Counted from the stretch's first letter, positions 22,590 to 33,439 are shown. The stretch: 64,000 nucleotides of DNA from Micrasema longulum (GCA_022494885.1 JAGVSM010004011.1:124001-188000); one strand, 5' to 3'. Translations and numbers: made by a program. The notes: generated by a model not told the origin, from the letters alone.

Positions 22590-22890
22590 TCTAAGTTCAC
22601 GATCTTCTCGCTCGGTTAGCTTCAGCGGACTTGTTAATCATAGAGAAAGCGCTCTCGGGTCCGGGTGCACACCGTACTGCTATGGGGGCGCGGGCAAGTT
22701 TAGGGCTGCCCAGATAGGGGTCGCGAACCTAAATGTTGCCTCAAGTCATAACCGCTTCCCCAAGTGGGGACTGATAATGGATACAGATAGCGAAGCGATT
22801 CTGGAAATTTGTGTCGCGAAAAGGAGGGCATGAAAGACGTCAGAAAATAAAAACGAAATGGGGGACTGATATAATATGTAGGTTAATTGA
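22590..22890 (+). other. GC-rich island, unidentified (possible element 5' region)
   Basis: The block stands out by composition: GGTCCGGGTGCACACC, TATGGGGGCGCGGGCAAG and CCAAGTGGGGACTGATAATG. Frames are stop-rich; GCPDRGREPKCC can be read but I cannot assign it. It lies about 200 bases upstream of an RTE copy, so it could be untranslated leader of some retroelement. That is conjecture. Confidence 0.3.
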
Positions 22891-23097
22891 AACATGGGTT
22901 CCCATAGTTTATTTTTTTTTTACTTTTACATTGTTTGTATTCTTTTTTTATACAGAATAATGATCCCTCACTGGGGTGTCCCATGCCCAGGGAAACATTT
23001 TACAAAATGTGAAACATGCCTTAAATTAGTTATTTAACAAAGTTAATATAATGATAATAAAATAAAAAAACGCAATTAATCTAATTAACATAATAAA

Positions 23098-23795
23098 AAT
23101 GAGTGGTAAAACTATTAACTGTCTTCTTTATGCGGATGATGTCGTGCTTCTCGCTAGCAGCAAAGAAGACCTTCAATTCTTGGTAACAAAAGTCTACAAT
23201 GTATGCAAGAAAAGTGATTTGCTTATGAATGTTGATAAATCGAAAGTGATGGTTTTTGAAAAGGATGAAAATATAACTAAATGTGAGATCAGCGTAAACG
23301 AAAGATATTCTGAATCAGGTAGAAGAGTTTGTGTACCTGGGAAGTATGTTTACTAGGGACGGAAGGGCCGAGAAAGATATTGAAAAGAGGGTGAGTGCCG
23401 GGAACAGGGTAAACGGTGCACTAAAATCTACTTTGGCAAACAAATGTTTATCGCAGGAGGCTAAACTAGCAGTTCACAGCGGAGTTCTAGTGCCGACTCT
23501 AATGTATGGGAGCGAAGTATGGAATTGGAAAAATGATGATGAAAGTAGGTTGAATGCTGTCGAAATGCGATCCCTCGGGCGAATGAGTGGTAAAACGATG
23601 TATGATAGCACAAATGTCGAGATCCTTGAAGTGTGTAAGGCAGAGACATGCATTATTGACAGAATCAAGAAAGGGGTGCTGTGTTGGTTTGGACATGTAG
23701 AGCGAATGGACAGCGAAAGAACGGCTAAAAGAATATACGATGCAAATGTTGATGGATGCAGAAAACGAGGAAGACCGAGAAAGACATGGCACGAG
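23098..23795 (+). mobile_element. RTE-clade LINE, internal fragment (copy 1)
   Basis: The + strand encodes INCLLYADDVVLLASSKEDL, including the RT catalytic YADD, then SDLLMNVDKSKVMVFEKDEN. After a one-base insertion near 23300 it continues as YLGSMFTRDGRAEKDIEKRV through CWFGHVERMDSERTAKRIYD to RGRPRKTWH. Compared with the copy at 49811 it lacks three bases near 23610 (DSTNV versus DRCTNV) and loses everything after the GRPRKTWH block at 23793. Unlike ordinary LINE copies it is cut at both ends, so a later deletion removed its 3' end. Confidence 0.92.
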
Positions 23796-24143
23796 TTTGC
23801 AAATATATATATTTTATTTTATCTGATATTGGTGTTTTTTGTAGATATTTCTTGATAAAACTCCATTGTCAATTATTTTGATAAAAACTATCGTACATAT
23901 TAATTACTATTATTATCAATTACGCTTCTTGGTTTAGTTTTACTAATCTATTTTTTTAGCCAACGAGTGCTTTCGCCTAAGTAGGCATCCTCAATACTGA
24001 CGATATTACCACTTACTGAGAATTTTAATTAATAATTCCATAAACGATTGCGTTTTATAAAAAGAAAAACTTTAAAAGTACTCAATGTTACCTTTTTTTA
24101 GTGTGATTTTTGTAACTGATGAAACATATTGTATATTATAAAT
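23796..24143. other. AT-rich spacer with short repeat similarity to 57650-57780
   Basis: GATATTTCTTGATAAAACTCC at 23843 is the reverse of GGAGTTTTATCAAGAAATATC at 57753, and ATTTTGATAAAAACT follows at 23876. A small inverted-repeat element may end here, but its borders are not clear. Confidence 0.4.
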
Positions 24144-24362
24144 GTCGGCCTCGTGGTGCAGTGGTAGGCGCATTTGCCTACCATGCAAGAGGTCTCGGGT
24201 ACGATTCCCAACATGGTTGAAGGGAAATACTTATTTAAAAAGGTTTTTTTGCATTGGAAAATTTCATAGTCCCTGGACTGGCACCTGAAACGTAAGACTG
24301 ATATTCTTACCTTCATGTAACAAAAATTATCAAGGTACGCTGCGATTTGTATACCAATGCAA
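24144..24362 (+). mobile_element. tRNA-derived SINE, family B copy 1
   Basis: The head GGCCTCGTGGTGCAGTGGTA contains the A box, CATGCAAGAGGTCTCGGGT lies between, and GGTACGATTCCC is a B box with one change (T to A). The body has CCTGGACTGGCACCTGAAAC and the distal AAGGTACGCTGCGATTTG. The copy at 35885-36173 matches over the full length and has the perfect B box GGTTCGATTCC. Confidence 0.88.
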
Positions 24363-24479
24363 TTTATTTATTCTGTATATATTATACAATATTGACATAT
24401 ACTTATGTTAAGCAGTGTAAAGATAGAAGTAATAGTCGCAACTCTTGTTATATTTTCGTAGAGTGGGAATATTATTTAT

Positions 24480-24950
24480 TTATGCTTTATTAAGTTAGTT
24501 CATAACATCTTAAGAACTAATATAAAGTTTTAATAATATTACATTTTTTTATAAAAATTTCTTAATGATATATTTTTTCAAATATTTTTTTTATATTTAG
24601 ATTTTTCTATTTCCTTTATTTCTTCAGGTAACTCATTGTACAGCTTTAATCACTTGTGCAATGAGTTTTGAGATTGTGTTTTTCTCCTCATTGGTAATCT
24701 TATCTTTTTTTTACCCCTTGTTTCATATGTATGACATTGTTGGTTAAATTTTATTATTGTTTTTATTTTATTCATCCCTTTGATTATTTTATGAATAAAA
24801 ATTGCTACATTATATTTAATTTGTTGCTTTACTGTGAACAAGCCAGTTTCTTTGTGCATTGTTTCTACATTATAATAGATATTTCTTTTGAGTATAATCC
24901 TCATCGCCTTATTTTGAAAAAAATTAATTATTTTATTTTTCTCTTTCATT
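24480..24950 (-). mobile_element. LINE C-terminal copy with 3' tail (family shared with 10883)
   Basis: The minus strand opens at 24949 with NKIINFFQNKAMRIILKRNI, then NVETMHKETGLFTVKQQIKY and KIIKGMNKIKTIIKFNQQCH, and, after one stop, LYNELPEEIKEIEKSKY. The tail has TTCTTAAGATGTTATGAAC and AAATAAATAA. This is the better copy of the pair and shows the end of a CR1/Jockey-like RT. It is 5' truncated. Confidence 0.82.
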
Positions 24951-25500
24951 ACATAAAAAAATAATGGAATAACAGTAATTTATGTGTGGACATATAATCT
25001 TTATATTTATATTTCCTCTGTACGTATGATGACACCGTACTCCTCCTAAACGGCTTAACCGATTTACGAGCGGTTTTCAGAGAAATATAGATCTTTGCGC
25101 TGTGCGTGTTCGTAGATATTAAAATTTTCAATCGAATATGTGAAAAAAGAAGTTAGGAGCATAAATGTTTTATCCGTCGATCTACCGGGGTTGCATTCGA
25201 GGAGAATGCATTTGCAAAAAAATGGAAAGATGTTTTTTTGTTTTTTAAAAAAGTTTGTTTTTTAATGTTTACAAACAGCATTTGTTTTTTGTGGATCTCA
25301 ATCAGATTCTTTCCTTAAATTCCTTATGATTCCTACTCATTTGTTTCTTTTGATTGGATTTTTGGTAACACTAAAATAATACTAAATTCAATACATTTAA
25401 AAAAATCGTATTCCTACATTAGTACACCCCTTTGTTGGTGAGACGACCGGAGTTGGACGTTTGCAAAAATAATGCCACATTTAAAAATATTTATTTTATG

Positions 25501-25620
25501 TTTTGGAATTCGACCATAAACAAGTACCAAGGTACCTACTTGAATTCAATATTTACATATATACAATTTTTAGTTTTGGAATTTAATCACAAACAAGTAC
25601 CTAGGTACCTACCTACTTAT
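25501..25620. repeat. Tandem duplication of about 72 bases
   Basis: TTTTGGAATTCGACCATAAAC then AAGTACCAAGGTACCTACTT occurs at 25501, and TTTTGGAATTTAATCACAAAC then AAGTACCTAGGTACCTACC at 25573. The unit lies inside Helitron copy A and is absent from copy B. Confidence 0.8.
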
Positions 25621-25635
25621 CAATGAAAAGTCTTT

Positions 25636-26066
25636 TATTTATTTATTTATTTATTTATTAACGGACATTGTCCATGTATACAATTTATAAGGTTTAAATA
25701 TTACAATAAAAGAATAGTTTAAAACATTTAAAAGAAAAAGAAAGAAGCATTGACAAACATAAGGGACATCGAGACAAGATCTGGACTATTTATTTAGTGC
25801 TCGTTTAAATCGTTGTAAACTTAAAACCAAAAAAGTCCAGATCCTGTCTTGAGTTAACAATACGACAAAGGCGGGTCATTGGAGAATTTAGGCCATAGTT
25901 TGTTCTATGCTGATCGATGAACAGTACTTTATTGTTTCTCAATCTACGAGTCGGAATATTGAATTTTACTTGTCCCAGTAATGATGAAACATCGATTATA
26001 CCATTTAGTATGCCGAACATATATATGGAGTCAATATTAGTTCTACGTTTTTGTAGACTAGAATTA
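25636..26066 (-). mobile_element. Jockey-type LINE nested in Helitron copy A
   Basis: The minus strand reads SLLGQVKFNIPTRRLRNNKV, LFIDQHRTNYGLNSPMTRLC and RIVNSRQDLDFF. This is the Jockey RT C-terminal signature (VPxRxxR...RTNYGxNSPxxRLCRxxN...DxDFF). The 3' UTR ends in an ATAAATAAATAAA tail at 25636-25663. The element is 5' truncated. It is closely related to the copy at 27836-28325. Confidence 0.88.
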
Positions 26067-26110
26067 TTTTGCCAACGTTTGAGCCGGACAACGTCTGTTA
26101 GGTACGCTAG

Positions 26111-27525
26111 TTGTTTTATATATAAGAATACGACTTTAAATATCTATTACAATTTGTAATTTTCCCATAAATGAATTTAAAAAAAATAAAAAATTGTTAC
26201 AAATTGAGAATGTGTTTTGAAATTCAAATATTTTATCCAAGTTATCTTGGTTACTCAATGTATCAAACCAAAGCGGTTCAATTCAATTGTTAGTTAGGTT
26301 CGTCGGGATGATGAACGCTTTATGATAAGCTAAATTCCGTTACTCCATTGAAGCATAAATAACGCGATTAAATATATTTTTGTTGCCAAGAGTCGAAATA
26401 CACCAAGAAAAGCGGGTAATAAAAGATGGCGTGTTTAGATAAGGAAGAAAGTTAGAGATGTTTTAGGGTTATTCCAGGCCAAATGTTACATTAATATTGG
26501 TCGATTCTTGCGATGAGGATTGGGACGAACTTAGTTCTTGTCACCTATTTTATTATTTCTGGTACATAGACGGAATTTTCCCAAAAGGCAATTTACGTAA
26601 GTAAGCGAAACATAAATTCGGTGGGTATTTTCGCTTAATATTATTACGAAGTCTTAAGCGAAAGATTTTTTTGAATTTTTGTGTATATTATATATCCTGA
26701 GCATACAACGAAAGCCGGCCAAGTCAGAATTCTCGTTTGTTGGCAAATCAAGATGGATGTTTTTACATAGAAACAAACTCACAGTTTTGCTTTTTAGTAC
26801 AAAATGGATTTTTAGTTTTTTTGCTTGACATAGTGCAAAGCATCAGCAGATGTTCGTAGACTGACTTGATCAATGTTTAATTATAAATTTTGCCAAAAAC
26901 TTTGAGATATAAATAGACGTTTTTATTTTTTTTAAAGTAAAAGATACCATCCAGCACTAAAATTAGTCAAATAATCTCGAAATCGCACAATTTGACTTGG
27001 CCACTTTTCGCTGCAAATTAAAATAATTAATTTGTACGTTTTTCTTTATTTTATATTACGTATAGGATTAAGGTATTCATACTGATTACTCGGATGATAT
27101 GTATATTACTATTTGTTTGCCAAGAATTATTTTTATCTTTCCCTGATTTTTGAAATGTTTATTTAATTTTGCTAATTATTTTTTACCTACGTTCTTACTC
27201 TTTATTGTTTATTTTTCCATTATTTTTTTTATACACAGTTATTTATGTGGTTTAATTCTGTAACAGGCCTTAGAGCCGTGGATGCTAAATGAAATTAAGT
27301 GTACAAATATATTCAAATAAATTATTTTTTTTCCACATCCGCTCATAAGTGGAGCGCATAATTATTTTCAAAAAAATACAAAAAAATGTACTTGTATTTG
27401 GGTATTAACATATGAGAATAGGTCAAATAGGCAGCCCGGTGTAGTATAGCAGAATATTTGTAGTTATCGGTTCCAATCATTGTTGCAATTTATGAAGGTA
27501 CTGGACATCAGACGATTTTTTTAAA
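26111..27525. other. No firm feature; possible LINE 3' UTR near 27240
   Basis: AT-rich. CAGGCCTTAGAGCCGTGGATG at 27266-27286 looks like the pre-tail block of a Jockey-type 3' UTR (compare AAGGCGTAAGCCGTTG at 63705), but no protein remnant supports it. Confidence 0.35.
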
Positions 27526-27830
27526 GAGTCATAGACGAGAGGAGATCCCAACAGGATGCTCGTACGAGGTTTTTCTATAATTTGAATTATTTAATGCCAA
27601 TAAAACGAAAGACTTTCGCTTAAAGACATTTCTCTTTTGTGGCCCCGAGAGTGTTTAATGTCCTAGATGGACATATTAAGTTCTCCATAACGAAAGCCAT
27701 TTTCAGGATAAGTGCAAAAGTTTGGGTTTTGTCTAAGAAAAGAGACCATTGCAGGAGACTGCTGCGAGATATTGCATAGATGTATAAACTATTAAGCGTG
27801 TTTTCCAGAATTTTTATTTATGGTATTGTT
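27526..27830 (+). mobile_element. LINE C-terminal remnant (relative of 660-940)
   Basis: One + frame reads RRSQQDARTRFFYNLNYLMP, IKRKTFA, a stop, and RHFSFVAPRVFNVLDGHIKF, then FRISAKVWVLS. Shared residues with the minus-strand remnant at 660-940 (ARTRF, SFxAPRVFN, xxTKAIF) show the same LINE family. It stands tail to tail with the next LINE. Confidence 0.65.
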
Positions 27831-27835
27831 TAGTA

Positions 27836-28325
27836 ATATTTATTTATTTATTTGACGGACTTATGCAGTTTATGCTTATCTAACGATGGTAAATACAATT
27901 TCTTATAATAAATAACGGCACTAATAAAATAAAATACAACTAAATAAAATTAAAGCTAGGACAAAAAAAATAAAAATTACTACCTCAAGACAAGATCCGG
28001 TCTATCTTAGTGAATTTTAAAAACTATTAAGACTTACCCCAAAAAAGTCCAGATCTTGTCTCGAGTTTACAATACGACACAATCGGGACATTGGTGCATG
28101 CAAGCCGTAGTTTGTGCTGTGTTGATCGAGGAACAGCACTTTATTATTTCGCAACCGGCGGATTGGAACATTGAATGCCACCTGTTCCAGTAACGATGTT
28201 ACATTAATTAAGCCATTCAGCAAATTAAACATAAATATGGAGTCAATGTTATTTCTACGTTTTTGTAGACTTGAGATTTTTAACATTGACTCCATTTCTC
28301 CGTAAGTGTAGTCCGTAATATGCAT
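27836..28325 (-). mobile_element. Jockey-type LINE C-terminus and 3' UTR
   Basis: The open minus frame 28325-28017 reads SLQKRRNNIDSIFMFNLLNG, VAFNVPIRRLRNNKVLFLDQ and STNYGLHAPMSRLCRIVN, then SRQDLDFFGVSL. The tail is TAAATAAATAAATA at 27836-27856. It is a sister of the LINE nested at 25636, and longer at its 5' side. Residues fit Jockey RT C-termini with no interruption over 102 codons. Confidence 0.88.
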
Positions 28326-28449
28326 GCTTTACTTTCCATTATATTGTATCCCAACTCAACACACGGCTTTTGGCCTCATAGAGTTAGGGGTATGTTGATT
28401 TTTTTTTGGTTATATATATATATTTGTATGAAAAAATTTTTATTGAATA

Positions 28450-28580
28450 ATCGGTTTGTGGTCCTGTGACTAGTGTCGTGGACTCGCGGATCAAAGGTTC
28501 GATCCTTAATCTACCGCAACTCGATTATCATTTTCTTATGAGTCAATTACAACTCTTTAAAAATGCCCCCCAAAAATCTT
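28450..28580 (+). mobile_element. tRNA-derived SINE, family D copy 3
   Basis: The head is CGGTTTGTGGTCCTGTGAC with TGACTAGTGTCGTGG as A-box region, then AAAGGTTCGATCC as B box, CTACCGCAAC and CATTTTCTTATGAGTCAATT. It ends close to the L2-like fragment that follows. Confidence 0.85.
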
Positions 28581-28584
28581 AATA

Positions 28585-28760
28585 CCCATAAACAATTCCT
28601 CTTTCTTCTCTAACTCATATAGTGTCCATGCGGCTCGACTGTGGAATCATCTCCCATCCACCATCAAAGATGTTACTACATTATCTCTGTTTAAATCACG
28701 TCTGAAGAAACATCTCCTTTCTCTTCCTTAATCTCTCCTCCTTTCCTTTTTCCTCTTTCC
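28585..28760 (+). mobile_element. L2-like LINE C-terminal fragment
   Basis: The + frame reads NNSSFFSNSYSVHAARLWNH, LPSTIKDVTTLSLFK and SRLKKHLLSLP before a stop at 28729. 'AARLWNxLPxxIKxxxSxxxFKxxLKxHLF' is the ending of L2/CR1-type RT proteins. T/C-rich sequence follows. All upstream domains are absent. Confidence 0.8.
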
Positions 28761-28917
28761 TCTTTTTTCCCCTTTTCCATTGAGTAATAGTTTTGATTTA
28801 AGGTAATTTATAAACAAATACGTTTATTTCTATTTTTATATATTTTTAACTTTTTTATCTTTTTTTCTTCTATTGAATATGTTCTGTAACTTGAATTATA
28901 CAAAAAAACTTTTATTT

Positions 28918-29000
28918 TATTGGTTGGTTGGAAGAAATTGCCATTTGGCAATAAGCCCGCCAATGTACAAATAACATTATGTACAAAAAGTCAAATAAAT
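28918..29000 (-). mobile_element. LINE 3' UTR fragment
   Basis: Read on the minus strand, ACATTGGCGGGCTTATTGCC, AAATGGCAATTTCTTCC and AACCAACCAATAAAATAAA form a pre-tail block and TAAA tail of a kind frequent in moth LINE 3' ends. The judgement rests on memory of that pattern; no coding remnant is attached. Confidence 0.45.
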
Positions 29001-29859
29001 AAAAAAAATTGAAATATTTGGGGAAATTATAAAAATATAAAAAAATATATAAACAATATGGGCAATGTCTACAATGGAAAATTATCCTTATTATTTACCG
29101 AAATATCATAATTGTGAGTCGATTTACAAAAAAATTGTCAATAAATAAAATAAATACATTTATTTCTTTATTATGCTTACAGTTTTGTATTTCGACAAAT
29201 GAGAATCTTTTTTTGATTTTGTCCGTAAATTAGGACACTGAAAAAAACATTACTCATGAAACGAACATAACATCTGAATGATTGATGTATTTCGAGAAGT
29301 CCAATTAACAGGGTGCTGTCCAAACATACGTTTTTACAGGTAATAGCACCCACGCTCGACGATATACGAACGTGAAAAGTATTATCGTAAAATGAACCAA
29401 CTCGCAACACAACCTAAAACTCTCAAGGTATGAAAGTACATTTGAACGTATTTATGAAGCTATATTGAGCTTTAATAGCCGGTGGATAACGGGAATATTT
29501 TATTGATGCAAAAAAGTCCCCCTAGCAAAAGTACGAGTCAAAGCAAAATAAAAAAAAAGCTGTAAATACAAGAAAACGGGGTTACTGAAGAAATAAATTA
29601 ATCCGTGTAAAGCGATGTATGTCGCGTAGACAAAAGTGATTTCTGTTTTGAGTCATATTACTTAAATAAACATTATAAATTATGTTATTTATAACACGGT
29701 AAAGCACACAGTCAATAGGAAAACATGACGTTAAACATACTATTAGAAAAACTATCTTGCTGAAATTTAAAAAGTATGTAAATCGGACATGCAGATTTTT
29801 TAGCCCAAAATCCCCTGGGTCGCGAGTACAAATGCTTTCTTCATTAGTAAATGAAGAGA
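29001..29859. other. No recognised feature
   Basis: AT-rich with no repeat partner seen. The minus frame 29177-29410 looks like chance. Confidence 0.4.
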
Positions 29860-30130
29860 CGGTATAAACTTACGTCAATTTTTATGTATGAAAATGTGTA
29901 TATTTGTATGAAAATTCTAAGTATCTTTGTCGGTACCCTGAAAATGTACATATTTTGTAGACAGAAAACAGACATGTAAATATGTTATATTTTTAATTGA
30001 GAAAACTTAATAGATAGAATTAAAGATACATTTTATCTAACCATTGGAATACGGACCCTGGGCCTCAATAATTATAATCGCGATCTTTATTTGAACATAT
30101 CGAGACGGTATACTCAACTTTTGTACTATC
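29860..30130. repeat. Dispersed repeat shared with 58718-58970
   Basis: Both loci share ATGTATGAAAATGTGTATAT or its variant, AAGTATCTTYGTCGGTAACCTG, a block of AGAAAACTTAAT, a TCCATTGTAATACGG-like block and CGCGAT...ACATATCGAGA. At 58718 the repeat adjoins the Q element, so it may be part of the same larger transposon. Confidence 0.5.
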
Positions 30131-30284
30131 TGTATCTACCGCGGTAAATTCTACCTACTTGTAATCGCGACATCATATGATTAAATAGACCCAAAAAGTA
30201 CCAACCTCAGAACGATAAAAAAAATAATTAATCGTTTTTAAACGAAAAATTTTCGGTGTAACAAAATTTCGATGCGTAGATCAA

Positions 30285-30575
30285 TGTATCGAGGGGTTCT
30301 AGACCGGTTGATACAAACCGATGTACATACTCGTACATCAAAACTTGATGGCGGAGGGATCGGTAGTGTATCTTCGTAATCGGTCGGAAGAAGTTTATCT
30401 TTAACTATGAGGTCATACTGAAGCTATGTCATTTAAGTGCGTAGATATGTGTACCGTGACGTACGCTTCCCCTTGAAACTTGAAGGTGGGGGGTCGGTAG
30501 TGTATCTTTGTGATCGCTCGAGAGAATTTATCTTCAACTATACCGCCATGGTGAAGGTATGACGTCCTTATCTTC
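30285..30575. repeat. Diverged tandem duplication, unit about 130 bases
   Basis: CATCAAAACTTGATGGCGGAGG then ATCGGTAGTGTATCTTCG at 30337 is repeated as TGAAACTTGAAGGTGGGGGG then TCGGTAGTGTATCTTTG at 30474. GTTTATCTTTAACTATGAGG corresponds to AATTTATCTTCAACTATACC. Units differ at many positions, so the duplication is old. No function is evident. Confidence 0.7.
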
Positions 30576-30599
30576 CTATCATAATCAAGGCCCTGGATA

Positions 30600-30960
30600 C
30601 TGAAATCCTCAACCCTGCCTAAATTTTAACGTTCATTAAAAAATATTTTAACACTGAGTTAGTAAACACACATGTTTAAGAATGATTTTAAAAACCTATG
30701 GGAATTGATAAATAGATAAATATTTACTATAAAGATAAAGTAACTACATTATTTCCCAATATTTATGTCCATCACATTTTCATTATATATTTTTTTCTTT
30801 CCCTTACATATATTTATTACTAATTAGTTATTACTGCACACTGATTTCCTTTTGAGATTTTTTTACTCCTTTATCGTATTACTTTGTGATTTTTATCATT
30901 TTAAAATTTTAAACCTGAGTTTTTTTCATAACGGTTATTCCTAGAAAAAGTTACGTTTCA
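30600..30960. other. No recognised feature
   Basis: AT-rich sequence. Confidence 0.35.
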
Positions 30961-31140
30961 AAAGTTTTCATTGGCTGGTTTAAATGGCCACTTTACACAC
31001 TGTTTAATATTCACCATTCTACCTATGTTAAACTATCCACATTTTCTCAACTCTTCCATCTGTTTATAACTCCCCAGGGAGGAAATTCAGCCAGTCCGCA
31101 AACATTTGGACATACTCAAAACATTGTTGAATCCTCAAAA
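30961..31140. mobile_element. Family P fragment
   Basis: CATTGGCTGGTTTAAATGGCC, ACTTTACACACTGTTTAATATTC and TTCTCAACTCTTCCATCTG, then CTCCCCAGGGAGGAAATTC and GCAAACATTTGGACATACTC, give one arm plus the distal block, without the second arm. Confidence 0.7.
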
Positions 31141-31685
31141 CATGACTTTAAAAAGAGAAAGCGGCGTTAGATTTTAGAATATAAAAGGTAGCGAGCAAAT
31201 AGCCTAGGATTCCGACTAAAACCATAAAAAAGAGACATCAAAAGATTAGATAGACATTTTAGATACAAGCCGGCAGTTTTTGCGACGTTTTCGGCAAGAG
31301 TCAATGCCCTTATCAAATGGGATCGACGGCTATACATTATTTAAAAGTATTTTGTTACATAATCCTTAATATTTTCATATAATTATGATGATATTTCTTT
31401 TTCATTATTATCGTTATATTTGATTTTTTTAGAAGTGGAATTATGCAGAGTGGCTTTTCAAGGGTACGCTTTTTTTTGCATTGTATTTAATTTTATTTAT
31501 TAAAAACAATAACTTTCCTATAATTTTGATTTATTCGTAAATATTGTTTTTTTGTGTTACAATGGCTGTTGTTTTCTTTTTATAAATAAATAAATATACA
31601 AATAATTTTAGCTTATAGTGAGCGATCGATTGCGCTGATCAAAATATTTTCTACTCCCGGTTTGATGCTCGCGTTATCTCTATAC
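31141..31685. other. No recognised feature
   Basis: AT-rich. CAAGCCGGCAGTTTTTGCGAC at 31266 is an isolated GC-richer patch. Confidence 0.35.
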
Positions 31686-31890
31686 TGATGGGCGGAAGTT
31701 CCCAGTCTCCTCGCTTCCGCCTATCGCTGGTCCCGCCTACTCGGGCCGGGGTAAATCGTGGGCGGCGCGTTGCCCTCTCTTTGTCTGGTCCACGGTCATC
31801 AGCCGCCCTCACACCCCGAGGACTGTACAGTTGTACAGCCGCCCTACGTGCGCCCCTGGCAGGGATACAGGGTGAAGGACCCGATGTTAG
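31686..31890. other. Strongly GC-rich island, unidentified
   Basis: About 200 bases are far richer in G, C and CpG than anything nearby (CCCGCCTACTCGGGCCGGGG, GGGCGGCGCG, CAGCCGCCCTACGTGCGCCC). Both strands are open (+ 31688-31948, - 31651-31977), but neither peptide resembles a family I know, and open frames are expected when stop codons are rare. It could be a retroelement 5' UTR or a promoter-proximal exon. Confidence 0.35.
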
Positions 31891-32019
31891 TGTGATCGAC
31901 AGCTTACGGAACAGCATGCAGGTAGTGCTTATATTTTTGAATAGGTAACGAAAATAAGTCATTTTAAAAATGTTCATGTATCATACCTTTTCTACAAATG
32001 AAAATATTATGAAAAAAGT

Positions 32020-32210
32020 ACGGATATGTATTTATTCAACGGCTTAAGCCCTAAACAAAATAATCATCATAAAAAACAAATACGCAATACTTGTGCAATT
32101 GTGCATATACACAAACTTTACAAAATAATTAATATAGGTAGTAAAACAGTGGCAAAAGTAAAACAATAAAAACATCAACATTTAAACCCATAACTTAAGC
32201 ATGCATGTCA
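32020..32210 (-). mobile_element. LINE 3' tail fragment
   Basis: The minus strand ends GGGCTTAAGCCGTTGAATAAATACA, the same pre-tail style as AAGGCGTAAGCCGTTGAAATAA at the LINE ending at 63740. No coding part is recognised. Confidence 0.45.
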
Positions 32211-32284
32211 AAATAACAGAATATAAAAATAAAAAGGTTTTGGAGCGACAGAGGCTATGTTTCATTAAATATTACTTTATATTC

Positions 32285-32480
32285 GAGGCTTAACAGACAT
32301 AATAATAATAATAATCAAAGTTTATTAACAAAATAACGATTACTTTATCTACTACATATACACTTAGATAATATATTTCTCTGGATCATGTCAAGTCTGC
32401 CTAACTAGGTACAACCTGTTTTAAGGCAGACATTTAATTTACTATACAGTTATACAATATTAATTTATACCTATTATTAA
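32285..32480 (-). mobile_element. LINE 3' tail with (ATT)n end
   Basis: Read on the minus strand, a block with TAGGCAGACTTGACATGATCC leads to AATAAACTTTGATTATTATTATTAT, i.e. a polyadenylation-like AATAAA and a trinucleotide tail. No coding remnant is attached. Confidence 0.45.
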
Positions 32481-32552
32481 TGAAGAATGTATTTTGAGTA
32501 AATTTTCCGATTTATCTCTACCTAAACCCTGTAAATAATTTTTTAAAATTCA

Positions 32553-32960
32553 TTAATGCATTGTCGTTGAAAGAAGTGGCGGGATAATCGCATTTAAAGC
32601 TTTTTTATTCTTTCAACGCATTATTTCTCCCACACTTTCCTATTATTTCAGTTTTTAAAGCTTTAAAAGAGTAATATTTATTCTAGGCATAGCATGAAAT
32701 TTGAAATCGGCATCTTGCAACTATATTAAAAAATATTTGAAATATAAAAAGACCGTTGACTTAATGAATTCTGTCAGTATGGCCTTGTTATAATATTTCA
32801 AATAAGGTGCCAGGTGTTGATTTAAAAAAATTATGCTTTGCCTAGAATAAATCTTTTAAAGCTTTAAAAAAGATAATTGTGAGAGAAACAATGCGTTAAA
32901 AGAATAAAAAAGTTTTAAATGCGATTATCCCGGAACTTGTTTTAATGACTTAATGCATTA
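32553..32960. mobile_element. Family R long-inverted-repeat element
   Basis: TTAATGCATTGTCGTTGAAAG, then GCGGGATAATCGCATTTAAAG and TTTTTTATTCTTTCAACGCATT on the left are mirrored on the right by AATGCGTTAAAAGAATAAAAAA, TTTTAAATGCGATTATCCCGG and TTAATGCATTA. Arms are about 145 bases; the unpaired centre is about 110. There is no coding capacity. It is single copy in this window. The length and structure fit a MITE-like or foldback DNA element. Confidence 0.8.
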
Positions 32961-33439
32961 TGTCAGTAAATTCTCGATATAATGGTAATTAACGCGGTTG
33001 ATAGAGCGTGTTATTTAAAGAAAAGAGTTGGTTTGAATTTAAAAAACTCGTCAATTAGAAAATAAATTAGTAACAAGTGTATATTTTAATTTGAATCAGG
33101 ATAAACAAAATACATTGATATTTCCATGTTCGTTTGGTAACATATTCTGATACATTTTACTTTTGTTTTCGATATTTTTCAACTACGAAGTTGGTGGAAA
33201 GATATTACCAGACATAGTAATTTAAAATGATATGTTTTCCGACGATTTTAAACTTATTTTTTATTATAAATAATTTGACTTATCAAAATTGGGTTTACAT
33301 AAAAACGTCTGACATATTCTATTTCGAAACAAATGTATGTAAAAAAAAAAACTTACTTAAATTAATGGGACGAAAATTCAAGATTGAGAAAGTAAATCCG
33401 AAAAATATGTTTTGGACGTATTTGACCCCATCAGCGAAG
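32961..33439. other. No recognised feature
   Basis: AT-rich. The + frame at 33227-33451 is of uncertain origin and has no motif. Confidence 0.35.

Larger units (their letters stand above)
24998..26110 (+). mobile_element. Helitron (non-autonomous), copy A, interrupted
   Basis: The left end is TCTTTATATTTATATTTCC preceded by A, and the right end is GGACAACGTCTGTTAGGTAC then GCTAG followed by T. Helitrons start TC, end in a short hairpin plus CTRR, and insert between A and T. All three rules hold. Shared sequence with copy B includes CTTAACCGATTTACG, GATCTTTGCGCTG and GGTTGCATTCGAGGAGAATGC. A Jockey-type LINE (25636-26066) and a local duplication (25501-25620) enlarge it. There is no Rep/helicase coding. 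Confidence 0.82.

Noticed and set aside
31651..31977. Opposed open frames in the GC-rich island as a gene
   Set aside because: Stop codons are rare in such composition, both strands are open, and neither peptide looks like a known protein.
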